A stretch of 64,000 bases of DNA from Micavibrio sp. UBA2137 (GTDB lineage Bacteria; Pseudomonadota; Alphaproteobacteria; Micavibrionales; Micavibrionaceae): positions 1,029,451 through 1,093,450 of the forward strand of contig DCXL01000004.1 in the NCBI GenBank assembly GCA_002328415.1. Reading direction: 5' to 3'. Made by a program: the position numbers and the translations under genes. Below are positions 32,099-40,719 of this stretch, piece after piece. The notes beneath the pieces were generated by a model. That model did no database searches. It was not told the DNA's origin and saw nothing but the letters and a program-made list of their open reading frames with translations. Every line of letters begins with the position of its first letter. The first letter of the stretch is position 1.

Positions 32099-34873
32099 AT
32101 GACGCACAAAGTTTCAAAAGACGCTCTTTATCTTGTTGACGGCTCTGCCTACATTTTCCGCGCCTATCATGCCTTGCCTCCAATGACGCGCAAGGATGGT
32201 ACACCTATTGGCGCGGTGTTGGGCTTTACAAATATGTTCGTCAAGCTCCTCAAGGAATTTGATGCAGGGGCTGTTGCCGTTATCTTTGATGCAGCGCGCA
32301 AAAATTTCAGAAATGAGATCTACGAAGACTATAAGGCCAATCGCGACGACCCGCCAGAAGACCTTATCCCACAATTTCCATTGATACGCGAGGCAACAGA
32401 GGCTTTTGGACTTCCTGCGCTTGAGCTTGAAGGATATGAGGCAGATGATTTGATCGCGACCTATACCAAGCTTGCTGAAAAAGAAGGACGCGAGGTTGTG
32501 ATTGTTTCCTCTGATAAGGATCTGATGCAACTTATTCGCCCGGGCGTTTGCATGCTTGACCCCATGAAGGGGACCCTTATGGGCGAGGACGATGTCATGA
32601 AAAAATTTGGTGTTACCCCAGATAAGGTTATAGACGTACAGGCGCTAACGGGCGACTCTATTGATAACGTGCCTGGCGTGCCCGGTATTGGCGTTAAAAC
32701 CGCGGCACTTCTCATCAATGAATATGGAGATTTGGAAACGCTTCTTGAGCGTGCAGAGGAAATTAAACAAAATAAGCGCCGTGAAAGCCTAATTGAATAT
32801 GCCGATCAAGCACGTATATCCAAAAAGCTTGTCACATTGGACGCAAACGTTGTTCTCCCCATTACGATAGAAGGGCTCAGCCTTGAAAATCCTTTTACAG
32901 AGAAGTTGACCGCCTTTCTTGAGGAGCAGGGCTTTAAATCAGTTATCGCACGTTTAGGACAAGAAGTCTCTAAAAGCGACAATACAGATGAAAGCACTGG
33001 AGATGCTCCTGCACCGCTTGAGTTTCCATCCATTTCAGACAATAAATATATCTGTATCGACACGGAAGAGGCCCTCATTGAGTGGATTGAGCGCGCCAAT
33101 CAATCACCACAGATTGCAATTGATACAGAAACAACATCCCTTACGCCTGCAAAGGCGGACCTGATTGGGATATCGGCGGCCATCACACCTGGCGAGGCCA
33201 TTTATATCCCGCTTGGCCATGGTCAGGGCGAAACAGATTTGTTCGGCAATGGTGGTGATTCTGATATCAAGCAAATTGCAAAGGATAAAGCCCTCGCTCT
33301 GCTTAAACCTCTGTTGGAAGATGAAAGCATTCTCAAAATTGGGCAAAACATCAAATATGACCTCCAGCTTTTCATGAAGCACGGCATTGCGGTCAAAAAT
33401 ATGGATGACACAATGCTCTTATCCTATGTGTTAGATGGAAGTTCACATAGCCACGGGATGGATAATCTGTCGAAAATGTATCTTGACCATACACCCATTC
33501 CGTACAAGGACGTGGTTGGTACAGGAAAGTCCCAGATTGGGTTTGACGCTGTGCCCATTGAGAAGGCAACCGCATATGCTGCAGAGGACGCGGATATAAC
33601 ACTACGCCTATGGCATATTTTGAAGCCGCGTCTGGCACAGGAGAAAATGGTCCGTGTTTATGAAGACATCGAACGCCCGCTCATTCCTGTCATTGCAGAG
33701 ATGGAATTAAACGGGATTAAGATTGACCGTGCCATCCTTAAAGAAATGAGTACGCGTTTTGGGAAACGGCTTGTTGAACTTGAAGGCGAGATTCATAAGC
33801 TTGCAGGTCACGAGTTTAATGTCGCCTCTCCCAAACAATTAGGCGTTGTCCTGTTTGAAGAAATGGGACTAGAGGGTGGCAAGAAAACAAAGTCTGGTGA
33901 TTGGTCGACATCGGCCGATATTCTTGAAAAGCTCGCCAGCAACAAAAATGAATTTGCCGAGAAAATTCTGGAATACCGCCAACTTTCTAAGCTTAAATCC
34001 ACTTACACTGATGCGCTACAAGACCAAATCAATCACACAACGGGACGCGTACACACATCATTTCATATGACGGGGACAAGCACAGGGCGGCTATCATCAA
34101 GTGACCCCAACATTCAAAATATTCCCATTCGCACCCAAGAGGGACGGGAAATACGTACAGCCTTTGTCGCTGAAGACGGATGTGTTTTGCTCTCTATTGA
34201 TTATTCTCAAATCGAGCTCAGACTTGCTGCTATTCTTGCCGACATTAAGAAACTGAAACAGGCCTTTCAGAATGGTGATGATATTCATGCGGCAACAGCC
34301 TCTGAGGTTTTTGATGTTCCCATGAGTGAAATGACATCTGACATCAGACGCAAGGCCAAGGCGATTAATTTCGGCATCATCTATGGTATTAGCGCATGGG
34401 GACTTGCACGACAATTGGACATTGAAGCTTCCGAGGCCAGTGAGTATATCAAGGCGTATTTTGCACGTTTCCCAGAACTGGCAAATTACATGGAAGAAAA
34501 GAAGCAAGAGGCGCGCGACAAAGGGTACGTACAGACTTATTTTGGGCGCAAATGTTTTGCCGATGGCATCCATGATAAAAATCAGGCACGACGCAGCTTT
34601 GCCGAGCGCGCAGCCATTAATGCGCCACTACAGGGTACTGCCGCTGATATCATGAAGCTTGCCATGCATAAAATTTTCAAAGCCCTCAAAGAGAAAAAGT
34701 TGGATACGAAATTACTGCTTCAGGTGCATGATGAGCTTATTTTGGAAGTGCCAGAGGAAGAAGTCGATACAGTGACAGCTCTTGTCAAAGACATCATGGA
34801 ATCAGTTGTAAGATTTGATATTCCTTTAATTGCAGAGGCGGGCACTGCACATTCCTGGGCAGAGGCTCACTAG
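32099..34873 (+). CDS. polA: DNA polymerase I
   Basis: This polymerase does repair and Okazaki-fragment maturation. From the ATG at 32099 it has 924 residues. The N-terminal 5'-3' exonuclease carries L-V-D-G-S-A-Y-I-F-R-A-Y and G-Y-E-A-D-D-L-I-A. The 3'-5' exonuclease has intact motifs (I-D-T-E-T-T-S, G-Q-N-I-K-Y-D and Y-A-A-E-D-A-D). The polymerase domain carries motif A D-Y-S-Q-I-E-L-R, motif B R-R-K-A-K-A-I-N-F-G and motif C V-H-D-E-L. All three activities should be present. A longer open frame runs upstream into rlmB, but its extension has no similarity to polymerase. Confidence 0.97.
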   Translation: MTHKVSKDALYLVDGSAYIFRAYHALPPMTRKDGTPIGAVLGFTNMFVKLLKEFDAGAVAVIFDAARKNFRNEIYEDYKANRDDPPEDLIPQFPLIREATEAFGLPALELEGYEADDLIATYTKLAEKEGREVVIVSSDKDLMQLIRPGVCMLDPMKGTLMGEDDVMKKFGVTPDKVIDVQALTGDSIDNVPGVPGIGVKTAALLINEYGDLETLLERAEEIKQNKRRESLIEYADQARISKKLVTLDANVVLPITIEGLSLENPFTEKLTAFLEEQGFKSVIARLGQEVSKSDNTDESTGDAPAPLEFPSISDNKYICIDTEEALIEWIERANQSPQIAIDTETTSLTPAKADLIGISAAITPGEAIYIPLGHGQGETDLFGNGGDSDIKQIAKDKALALLKPLLEDESILKIGQNIKYDLQLFMKHGIAVKNMDDTMLLSYVLDGSSHSHGMDNLSKMYLDHTPIPYKDVVGTGKSQIGFDAVPIEKATAYAAEDADITLRLWHILKPRLAQEKMVRVYEDIERPLIPVIAEMELNGIKIDRAILKEMSTRFGKRLVELEGEIHKLAGHEFNVASPKQLGVVLFEEMGLEGGKKTKSGDWSTSADILEKLASNKNEFAEKILEYRQLSKLKSTYTDALQDQINHTTGRVHTSFHMTGTSTGRLSSSDPNIQNIPIRTQEGREIRTAFVAEDGCVLLSIDYSQIELRLAAILADIKKLKQAFQNGDDIHAATASEVFDVPMSEMTSDIRRKAKAINFGIIYGISAWGLARQLDIEASEASEYIKAYFARFPELANYMEEKKQEARDKGYVQTYFGRKCFADGIHDKNQARRSFAERAAINAPLQGTAADIMKLAMHKIFKALKEKKLDTKLLLQVHDELILEVPEEEVDTVTALVKDIMESVVRFDIPLIAEAGTAHSWAEAH

Positions 34874-34875
34874 GG

Positions 34876-35715
34876 CTATTCGCCTGCTTTGGGAAGAGGC
34901 GTACCTTCGGATCGAACCGCTTCCCCATCTATTGTACCTTCACCTTCTGACAATTCTTCAAAGGGATTCTCAAGCGCGGGCTCTTCTTCAACAAGTGACT
35001 TTTCACCAGCGGCTAGAATTTTAAGGTTCGCTGATTGTACGATAATCAGAACACGCTCAAGACCCTCTTTTTTAATCAGATCAAATTGAAGCTCTTTTGG
35101 CTCACCGTCCCATTTAGTTACTACACCATATTCAGTAACGGCGTTCTTCATTTCAAAGGGGTTACCTGACTTTGAAACTTCTACAGGCAGCGCACCGCCA
35201 AAAAGATACACCGTTGCGGACGTATCCTCATCTATGGACGCCGTCATATCTGGCAACGACAGGCCGTAAGTTGGCGCATTGATTTCTGTTATTTTCAAAC
35301 GCTGAGGTATATTTGAAACCTCATCGAGGCGCTTTTGAACATGCTTTTCCAACTCTGAACGTTGCGCGGCAGAAAATTCCTGACCATTAATAACAAAATG
35401 AGGCGTGTAGATATGTGCAATATCCTTGGCTTTTAAATATGTTTTTTGTCTATCTGTACAAAAACTACGTGCAAGTGGGTCGCTATCTGCAGGGTAATAA
35501 TCAACGTGGCAGGATAAAACGACAACGTTTTGAATATTATTGAGTGAATCCAGAATTTCATCTGCATCCCTGCAAAAGACACAAGATTGTGCCGTAAATA
35601 GTTCAATCACAACAGGTGTCGTACTTCCGGCATTTTTACTTTCTTCATCCTGCGCCAGCACATTTGCAGAAAATAAAAGAATGGCAAAGCTAAAAGCCAC
35701 GCAAGTCAATTGCAT
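34876..35715 (-). CDS. secreted thioredoxin-fold protein, DUF1223 family
   Basis: This protein has a thioredoxin-like fold of unknown role. From the ATG at 35715 it opens with a hydrophobic secretion segment ending near A-N-V-L-A-Q and then V-I-E-L-F-T-A-Q-S-C-V-F-C, with a CxxC pair. A GTG start at 35787 (upstream, overlapping trxA) would add Arg/Lys residues to the n-region and is also plausible. The tail is Glu/Pro-rich. Copies of this family often sit near redox genes; here it follows trxA by about 47 bases and ends two bases before convergent polA. Confidence 0.8.
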   Translation of the reverse strand: MQLTCVAFSFAILLFSANVLAQDEESKNAGSTTPVVIELFTAQSCVFCRDADEILDSLNNIQNVVVLSCHVDYYPADSDPLARSFCTDRQKTYLKAKDIAHIYTPHFVINGQEFSAAQRSELEKHVQKRLDEVSNIPQRLKITEINAPTYGLSLPDMTASIDEDTSATVYLFGGALPVEVSKSGNPFEMKNAVTEYGVVTKWDGEPKELQFDLIKKEGLERVLIIVQSANLKILAAGEKSLVEEEPALENPFEELSEGEGTIDGEAVRSEGTPLPKAGE

Positions 35716-35762
35716 GGCTTTGGCAAAATTTAAGTTTCGTGAAATTTGAATAAGAGACGTAG

Positions 35763-36083
35763 TTATGACGTTGCCTTTTCTACCCACTCATTAAGCTGAG
35801 ATTTACTCATGCCGCCGGTATGCGTGCTTTTGACTTCTCCATTTTGAAAAACCATGAAAGTCGGAATACCGCGAACGCCATACTTTGTTGGGGCCTCTGG
35901 ATTTTCGTCAATATTGACTTTGACAACCTTAACCTTACTCCCCATTTCATTGGAAAGCTCGTCGACAAGAGGGGACATTGCCTTACAAGGACCACACCAT
36001 TCGGCCCAAAAATCAACAACAACGGGTGTGTCTGATTTTAAAACTTCGTTTTCAAATTCTGTGTCCGATACATTCAACGCCAT
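35763..36083 (-). CDS. trxA: thioredoxin
   Basis: This is a small protein disulfide reductase. The 106-residue protein has the classic active site W-A-E-W-C-G-P-C-K near residue 30, the D-F-W core before it, and the cis-proline loop R-G-I-P-T-F-M-V-F in the second half. Length is normal. In many alphaproteobacteria trxA follows addA; here it lies 10 kb away, next to DUF1223, on the opposite strand. Confidence 0.96.
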   Translation of the reverse strand: MALNVSDTEFENEVLKSDTPVVVDFWAEWCGPCKAMSPLVDELSNEMGSKVKVVKVNIDENPEAPTKYGVRGIPTFMVFQNGEVKSTHTGGMSKSQLNEWVEKATS

Positions 36084-36155
36084 GTTGGTTTAATTCCTTT
36101 TCTAAAATTTAAATGCACTTAATAATATGGGATTCTTGGGAGGACAATCAAGCGC

Positions 36156-36806
36156 CTATTCCAACTCATCCAGTATTTCCTGAACAGTACCGCCCTCTAC
36201 TGGTGTTGTTTGAAGCGAAGGGCTCTCCCCTTCTATTGTTTCTGTTTGTGGAACGGTCTCAGTGACGGGAGTGTCAGGGGTTATATCCTCGCCAACCAAA
36301 TCAGAAATCAGTTCGGACACAGTGCGATCTTCATCAAGTGTCGCATTATCACCATCTGATTCGCTTATTTCTGTTGATGGGGCATCAACTGGCGCCTCAC
36401 TTTTACCTGAACATCCTGTTACCCAAACATCATAAATGGGGTGATCCATGGCTGATAAAGCAGGAGATGAGGCAAACATCCAGCCTGAGAAAATCCATTT
36501 TGATTTATCAAGCGCCTTATCTTTTTCCCATATTTGAAGAAAGCTTGCTGATTCCTGTTTTTCAATCGCAGGGGGCTTGCGACAAGCCTGTACCTTAATA
36601 AATATTTCACCAAATTTAACGGTTTGTCCAATCTTGGCCTTGAAATTTGTGGTTTGCGCCGTGACCTTATTTAAGGCACGCAAATCAACAGATTCGTAAT
36701 CATACCAAGTAACTTCAGGGGCTTGCTCTTGGGCAATCACAGGAATGCTCGAAAATACAAGCAGGGCGCATAATAGTAAGAGAGGCGTTTTATTCTGATT
36801 TGTCAT
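36156..36806 (-). CDS. DUF2155 domain protein, secreted
   Basis: This is a periplasmic protein with a signal peptide (cleavage expected after I-A-Q, about residue 25). It carries a DUF2155 core with the sequence I-G-Q-T-V-K-F-G, the C-R-K-P-P cysteine, W-I-F-S-G-W-M-F-A-S-S-P-A and a second cysteine in V-T-G-C. The function is unknown. The acidic Thr/Glu/Pro-rich tail is an extension beyond the usual domain. ATG at 36806 is preferred over GTG 36815; it overlaps the mlaD stop by 17 bases. NDUFA12-mlaD-DUF2155 is a conserved alphaproteobacterial string. Confidence 0.85.
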   Translation of the reverse strand: MTNQNKTPLLLLCALLVFSSIPVIAQEQAPEVTWYDYESVDLRALNKVTAQTTNFKAKIGQTVKFGEIFIKVQACRKPPAIEKQESASFLQIWEKDKALDKSKWIFSGWMFASSPALSAMDHPIYDVWVTGCSGKSEAPVDAPSTEISESDGDNATLDEDRTVSELISDLVGEDITPDTPVTETVPQTETIEGESPSLQTTPVEGGTVQEILDELE

Positions 36807-37248
36807 TTTGGACACTGAAGATAAATTGCCCGAGAAGCTGCTCTAAGTTCTGAGGAGCTTGTGTATATTGAATACGATCGCCCTCCTTCATTGCAACATC
36901 AGATGCGCCAGGTTCGAGCTGCATATATTTTCCACCTAAAAGGCTTTCGGATGAAATAAGTGCCGCTGTATCATCAGGGATAATAACACCATCATCAATA
37001 TCCATTGTCACACGCGCAAGATATGTATCTTTTTGCAATTCAATATCCGACACGGCACCTACCTTGACACCGCTTATCACAACATCATCGCCGCGTTGAA
37101 GGCCACCTGTTCCAGAAAAATCAGCCATGATTGCATAGCCGCCCGTGTGTGAGGACACGTTTCCAACACGCAGACTGAAGATTAAAAAGGCAACTGCAAT
37201 GCCAATAACCACTGCACCCAAAATTGTTTCAAATGTATCTCTCTTCAT
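36790..37248 (-). CDS. mlaD: MlaD family (MCE domain) phospholipid transport protein
   Basis: MlaD is the membrane-anchored, substrate-binding ring protein of the Mla ABC system, which returns phospholipids from the outer membrane. The 152-residue protein has an N-terminal membrane anchor (about 8-28), then the MCE domain (40-115) with the G-L-Q-R-G-D-D-V and G-V-K-V-G-A-V blocks and the late L-L-G-G-K-Y-M-Q-L segment. The short C-terminal helix fits the family. The rest of the mla operon is not in the window, so the partners must lie elsewhere. Gene ends overlap the DUF2155 start. Confidence 0.9.
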   Translation of the reverse strand: MKRDTFETILGAVVIGIAVAFLIFSLRVGNVSSHTGGYAIMADFSGTGGLQRGDDVVISGVKVGAVSDIELQKDTYLARVTMDIDDGVIIPDDTAALISSESLLGGKYMQLEPGASDVAMKEGDRIQYTQAPQNLEQLLGQFIFSVQNDKSE

Positions 37249-37252
37249 GCTC

Positions 37253-37705
37253 TTACTTCTTTTTCTTTTTCGCTAATGATTTTTTTGTCTTTTTTGATGT
37301 CTTTGGTTTGGCTGGCTCAGGCGACCAAGCCTCGTAATCACCTGTTGCAGAGGGACGTACACCCTTTTCAAGCAAGTGACCTTGCGGGCGGTATGCTTTG
37401 TCTGTTCCTGTCATATTAGGTGTATAGGGCTTTTGCCATTTACGGCGAAAGCTTTTTTGATTGTCGTTTGGAATATCATCTGTTTGATAGTGAATCCAAC
37501 CATGCCATTCAGGTGGAATACGTGTCGCCTCGACATCGCCTTTATAAAGAACCCAGCGCCTTGGATGATTATATCCTTTGCGGGCCTTGGCCTCATAATA
37601 GCGATTACCAAAAGAGTCTGTGCCGACCTTTTTCGCTGAGGAAAAAAGCGTTGTGACATTTATCTGTAATGTTGACATCGTTCCAAAGAATGAAAACAGA
37701 CCCAT
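37253..37705 (-). CDS. NADH:ubiquinone oxidoreductase accessory subunit, NDUFA12 type
   Basis: This is the bacterial homologue of the mitochondrial complex I 17.2-kDa subunit, found in alphaproteobacteria. The 150-residue protein carries the family pattern K-V-G-T-D-S-F-G-N-R-Y-Y-E, P-R-R-W-V-L-Y, I-P-P-E-W-H-G-W-I-H and Y-R-P-Q-G. The first 25 residues contain an N-terminal segment typical of the family. The last 20 residues are almost pure Lys/Ser/Thr (poly-lysine end), an unusual extension. Four bases separate it from mlaD. Confidence 0.9.
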   Translation of the reverse strand: MGLFSFFGTMSTLQINVTTLFSSAKKVGTDSFGNRYYEAKARKGYNHPRRWVLYKGDVEATRIPPEWHGWIHYQTDDIPNDNQKSFRRKWQKPYTPNMTGTDKAYRPQGHLLEKGVRPSATGDYEAWSPEPAKPKTSKKTKKSLAKKKKK

Positions 37706-37757
37706 AACTAAAACTCTTCGTTAAATTTTCTTCCCATAGTGATGGCGCATATTTGAT

Positions 37758-37790
37758 GAAAAAGCAAGCCTTGAGGCTTTACGACTCAAG
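37758..37790 (-). terminator. candidate terminator between clpA and the NDUFA12 gene
   Basis: On the minus strand CTTGAG pairs with CTCAAG around a nine-base loop, followed by GCTTGCTTTTT. It would end the clpS-clpA transcript. Confidence 0.5.
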
Positions 37791-37803
37791 ATTTAGACAG
37801 GCT

Positions 37804-40143
37804 TTATTTCTCTTTCTCGGATTTTTTTGAGGCCTTCTTTTTCGCGGGCTTCTTTTTCTTTTCGGACTTGGATTTTTGTGGGGCATTGTCCTCGTAAACA
37901 AAAACCAATTCATCGTCCTTATAGTCAATTGTAACGGCACCGCCTTTGTTTGAGAGTTTCCCAAAAAGGATTTCCTCAGCTAGTGGGCGTTTAATCTCTT
38001 TCTGTATCACACGCGAAAGCGGGCGTGCACCCATAGCAGGGTCATACCCCTTATCAGCCAAGTAATCACGGGCACGGTCATGCAACGTGATGATAACATT
38101 TTTCTCGGATAATTGTGCTTCAAGCTCCATCACAAATTTGTCAACGACCTTGGCAACAGTATCTTTGGACAAGGCGTTGAACGGTACAATCGCATCAAGC
38201 CTGTTTCTAAATTCAGGTGAGAATACGCGATTGATTTCTTCGCTGTCATCATCCGTGCGCGCACTTCTCTCAAATCCGACAGGAGCTTTAGCAAGTTGTG
38301 TGGCGCCCGCATTGGTCGTCATGATGAGGATGACATTGCGGAAGTCGATTGTTTTACCGTTATTATCGGTTAACTTCCCGTAATCCATAACTTGCAACAA
38401 AATATTGTAAATATCGGGATGCGCCTTCTCAATTTCATCAAGCAGAAGAACACAATGTGGGTTCTGATCGACTTTATCAGTGAGCAAGCCTCCCTGGTCA
38501 AAACCAACATATCCTGGTGGTGTCCCGATAAGACGTGAAACAGCATGGCGCTCCATATATTCAGACATATCAAAACGAATAAGCTCAACGCCCAGCGTTT
38601 TTGATAATTGACGCGCGACCTCTGTTTTACCAACACCTGTTGGACCAGAGAATAAATATGAACCAATCGGCTTGTCGTGATCACGCAATCCAGCGCGCGC
38701 CATTTTAATTGAGTCAGACAACATGTCGATTGCATCATTCTGGTCAAAGACAAGTGTTTTAAGGTCGCGCTCAAGGTTAGCCAAAAGCGCTTTATCATCC
38801 TTAGTCACCGTCTTGGCTGGCATGCGCGCAATTGCGGCCACCACGCCTTCGATGTCTTCTTCTTTGATAACTTTTTTGCGCTTATCTGCAGGGACGAGCA
38901 TTTGGGCCGCGCCAACCTCATCAATAATATCAATCGCCTTATCAGGAAGTTGTCTGTCCCCAATATAACGGTCAGAGAGTTCAACAGCGGCACGCAGAGC
39001 CTCTGGCTCGTAAGTTACTTTATGATGTTTCTCAAAATAAGGTTTTAAGCCTTCAAGGATTTTAATTGTGTCTTCAACGCTTGGCTCTTTAATATCGATT
39101 TTCTGGAAGCGACGGACAAGCGCACGATCCTTTTCAAAATAATTGCGATATTCTTTGTAGGTCGTTGAGCCAATACAGCGGATGCTGCCATTGGCAAGGG
39201 CAGGTTTGAGTAAGTTTGAGGCATCCATTGAGCCACTGCTTGTTGCCCCTGCACCAATAATTGTATGTATCTCATCAATAAAGAGGACAGCATCATCCAT
39301 GCCCTGAAGCTCCTGAATAACACCTTTTAAGCGCTCTTCAAAATCACCGCGGTAGCGTGTTCCAGCAAGCAAAACACCCATATCAAGTGAGTAAATTGTC
39401 GTTCCCTGCAAAACCTCTGGGACATCACCTTCATATATGCGCTTGGCCAGACCCTCGGCGATGGCCGTTTTCCCGACGCCCGGGTCGCCTACATACAATG
39501 GATTGTTTTTTGAACGACGACAGAGAATTTGAATTGTTCGGTTAACCTCGTCCTCACGTCCAATAAGCGGGTCAATTTTACCGGATTTCGCACGTTCATT
39601 TAAGTTGACACAATAGGTATGGAGCACATTACCATCGCCCATAGAATCACCCTGCGGGCGCCCATCATTATCTACACCTTCTGGTGTTTTAGGAACTGGC
39701 GTCACTCCAGAAACCTTGGCGATACCGTGTGAAATATAATTCACCGCATCAAAACGCGTCATATCCTGTTCTTGTAAGAAGTAAACAGCATGGCTTTCAC
39801 GCTCTGAGAAAAGAGCGACAAGCACGTTTGCACCTGTAACTTCCTCACGCCCAGAGGATTGCACATGAATGGCAGCGCGTTGCAAAACACGCTGAAACGC
39901 AGTTGTTGGCTTGGCCTCATTGTCACTTTCCTGCACCAAATATGTCAGCTCGTTATCCAAATAATGTTCTAACTGATCACGCAAATCTGTCATAGACACA
40001 CCGCATGAGCGCAATACCGCCATAGCATCCTGATCCTCTGTTAATGAGAAGAGCAAATGTTCAAGCGTTGCATATTCGTGAGAGCGGGCATTAGCCGTTG
40101 AGAGGGCACGGTGCAGAGATTGTTCAAGATTTCGTGAGAGCAT
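37804..40143 (-). CDS. clpA: ATP-dependent Clp protease ATP-binding subunit ClpA
   Basis: ClpA unfolds proteins and feeds them to ClpP. The 779 residues have an N-terminal Clp_N repeat domain, AAA-1 with Walker A G-D-P-G-V-G-K-T-A-I-A and Walker B F-I-D-E-I-H-T-I, and AAA-2 with Walker A G-P-T-G-V-G-K-T-E-V-A. The I-G-T-P-P-G-Y-V-G loop and the C-terminal D2-small domain follow. The C-terminus carries an extra lysine-rich tail of about 25 residues. clpS lies 18 bases upstream, and Aat of the same N-end-rule pathway is in this window. clpP is elsewhere. Confidence 0.96.
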   Translation of the reverse strand: MLSRNLEQSLHRALSTANARSHEYATLEHLLFSLTEDQDAMAVLRSCGVSMTDLRDQLEHYLDNELTYLVQESDNEAKPTTAFQRVLQRAAIHVQSSGREEVTGANVLVALFSERESHAVYFLQEQDMTRFDAVNYISHGIAKVSGVTPVPKTPEGVDNDGRPQGDSMGDGNVLHTYCVNLNERAKSGKIDPLIGREDEVNRTIQILCRRSKNNPLYVGDPGVGKTAIAEGLAKRIYEGDVPEVLQGTTIYSLDMGVLLAGTRYRGDFEERLKGVIQELQGMDDAVLFIDEIHTIIGAGATSSGSMDASNLLKPALANGSIRCIGSTTYKEYRNYFEKDRALVRRFQKIDIKEPSVEDTIKILEGLKPYFEKHHKVTYEPEALRAAVELSDRYIGDRQLPDKAIDIIDEVGAAQMLVPADKRKKVIKEEDIEGVVAAIARMPAKTVTKDDKALLANLERDLKTLVFDQNDAIDMLSDSIKMARAGLRDHDKPIGSYLFSGPTGVGKTEVARQLSKTLGVELIRFDMSEYMERHAVSRLIGTPPGYVGFDQGGLLTDKVDQNPHCVLLLDEIEKAHPDIYNILLQVMDYGKLTDNNGKTIDFRNVILIMTTNAGATQLAKAPVGFERSARTDDDSEEINRVFSPEFRNRLDAIVPFNALSKDTVAKVVDKFVMELEAQLSEKNVIITLHDRARDYLADKGYDPAMGARPLSRVIQKEIKRPLAEEILFGKLSNKGGAVTIDYKDDELVFVYEDNAPQKSKSEKKKKPAKKKASKKSEKEK

Positions 40144-40161
40144 GAGATGCGCCTTCTTTCA

Positions 40162-40509
40162 TTAGTCTTTTTCGGAGATACATTGCAAGGGTTGTTCATT
40201 GGCACGGGCAAATTCCATAACCTGATTGACCTTGGTTTCGGCAATTTCATAAGTGTAGACACCGCATAGGCCAACACCACGGCGATGTACATGCATCATA
40301 ATATCTGTTGCATCCTGTCGTGATTTTTGAAAAAAACGCTCAAGCACATGAATCACAAATTCCATAGGTGTATAATCGTCATTTAATAAAAGGACTTTAT
40401 ACATAGCGGGCTTTTTTGTTTGCGTGCGTTCTTTAAGAAGGAGACCTGTGTCTTCTTCCTCTATGTTATTGCCGTTGTGATCAGGAGTGTCGTGATTATT
40501 ATCTGTCAT
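40162..40509 (-). CDS. clpS: ATP-dependent Clp protease adaptor ClpS
   Basis: ClpS recognises N-end-rule degrons (Leu, Phe, Tyr, Trp) and delivers them to ClpA. The ATG at 40509 gives about 115 residues; a TTG four codons upstream is the alternative. The body shows the family motif Y-K-V-L-L-L-N-D-D-Y-T-P-M-E-F-V, the metal or substrate-pocket histidines M-M-H-V-H-R-R-G and the late G-V-Y-T-Y-E-I-A-E-T-K. The first 35 residues are an acidic, flexible extension. It lies directly upstream of clpA. Confidence 0.95.
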   Translation of the reverse strand: MTDNNHDTPDHNGNNIEEEDTGLLLKERTQTKKPAMYKVLLLNDDYTPMEFVIHVLERFFQKSRQDATDIMMHVHRRGVGLCGVYTYEIAETKVNQVMEFARANEQPLQCISEKD

Positions 40510-40521
40510 GCCCGTTTTCAA

Positions 40522-40719
40522 ATATCTTGTAATTGTTTATTCAACTCTCTTTTCAAATATAGGCCAAAATCCGCTTTTTTCCAAGATGTGACGTAGTGTC
40601 ATTGAGATTTTCGGTCAAAATAGTTTTATTGGACTTTTATTCTGCTTCACCATATCCTTATATATATGTGGTATTTTTCCTTACCCACCCTCAAATCTGT
40701 AACTTCTCAAAGTAACTTC
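40522..40719. other. divergent intergenic region between clpS and the carboxypeptidase gene
   Basis: This AT-rich stretch holds promoters of both genes. A small hairpin (tgac/gtca) occurs near 40590. No other feature was identified. Confidence 0.4.
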
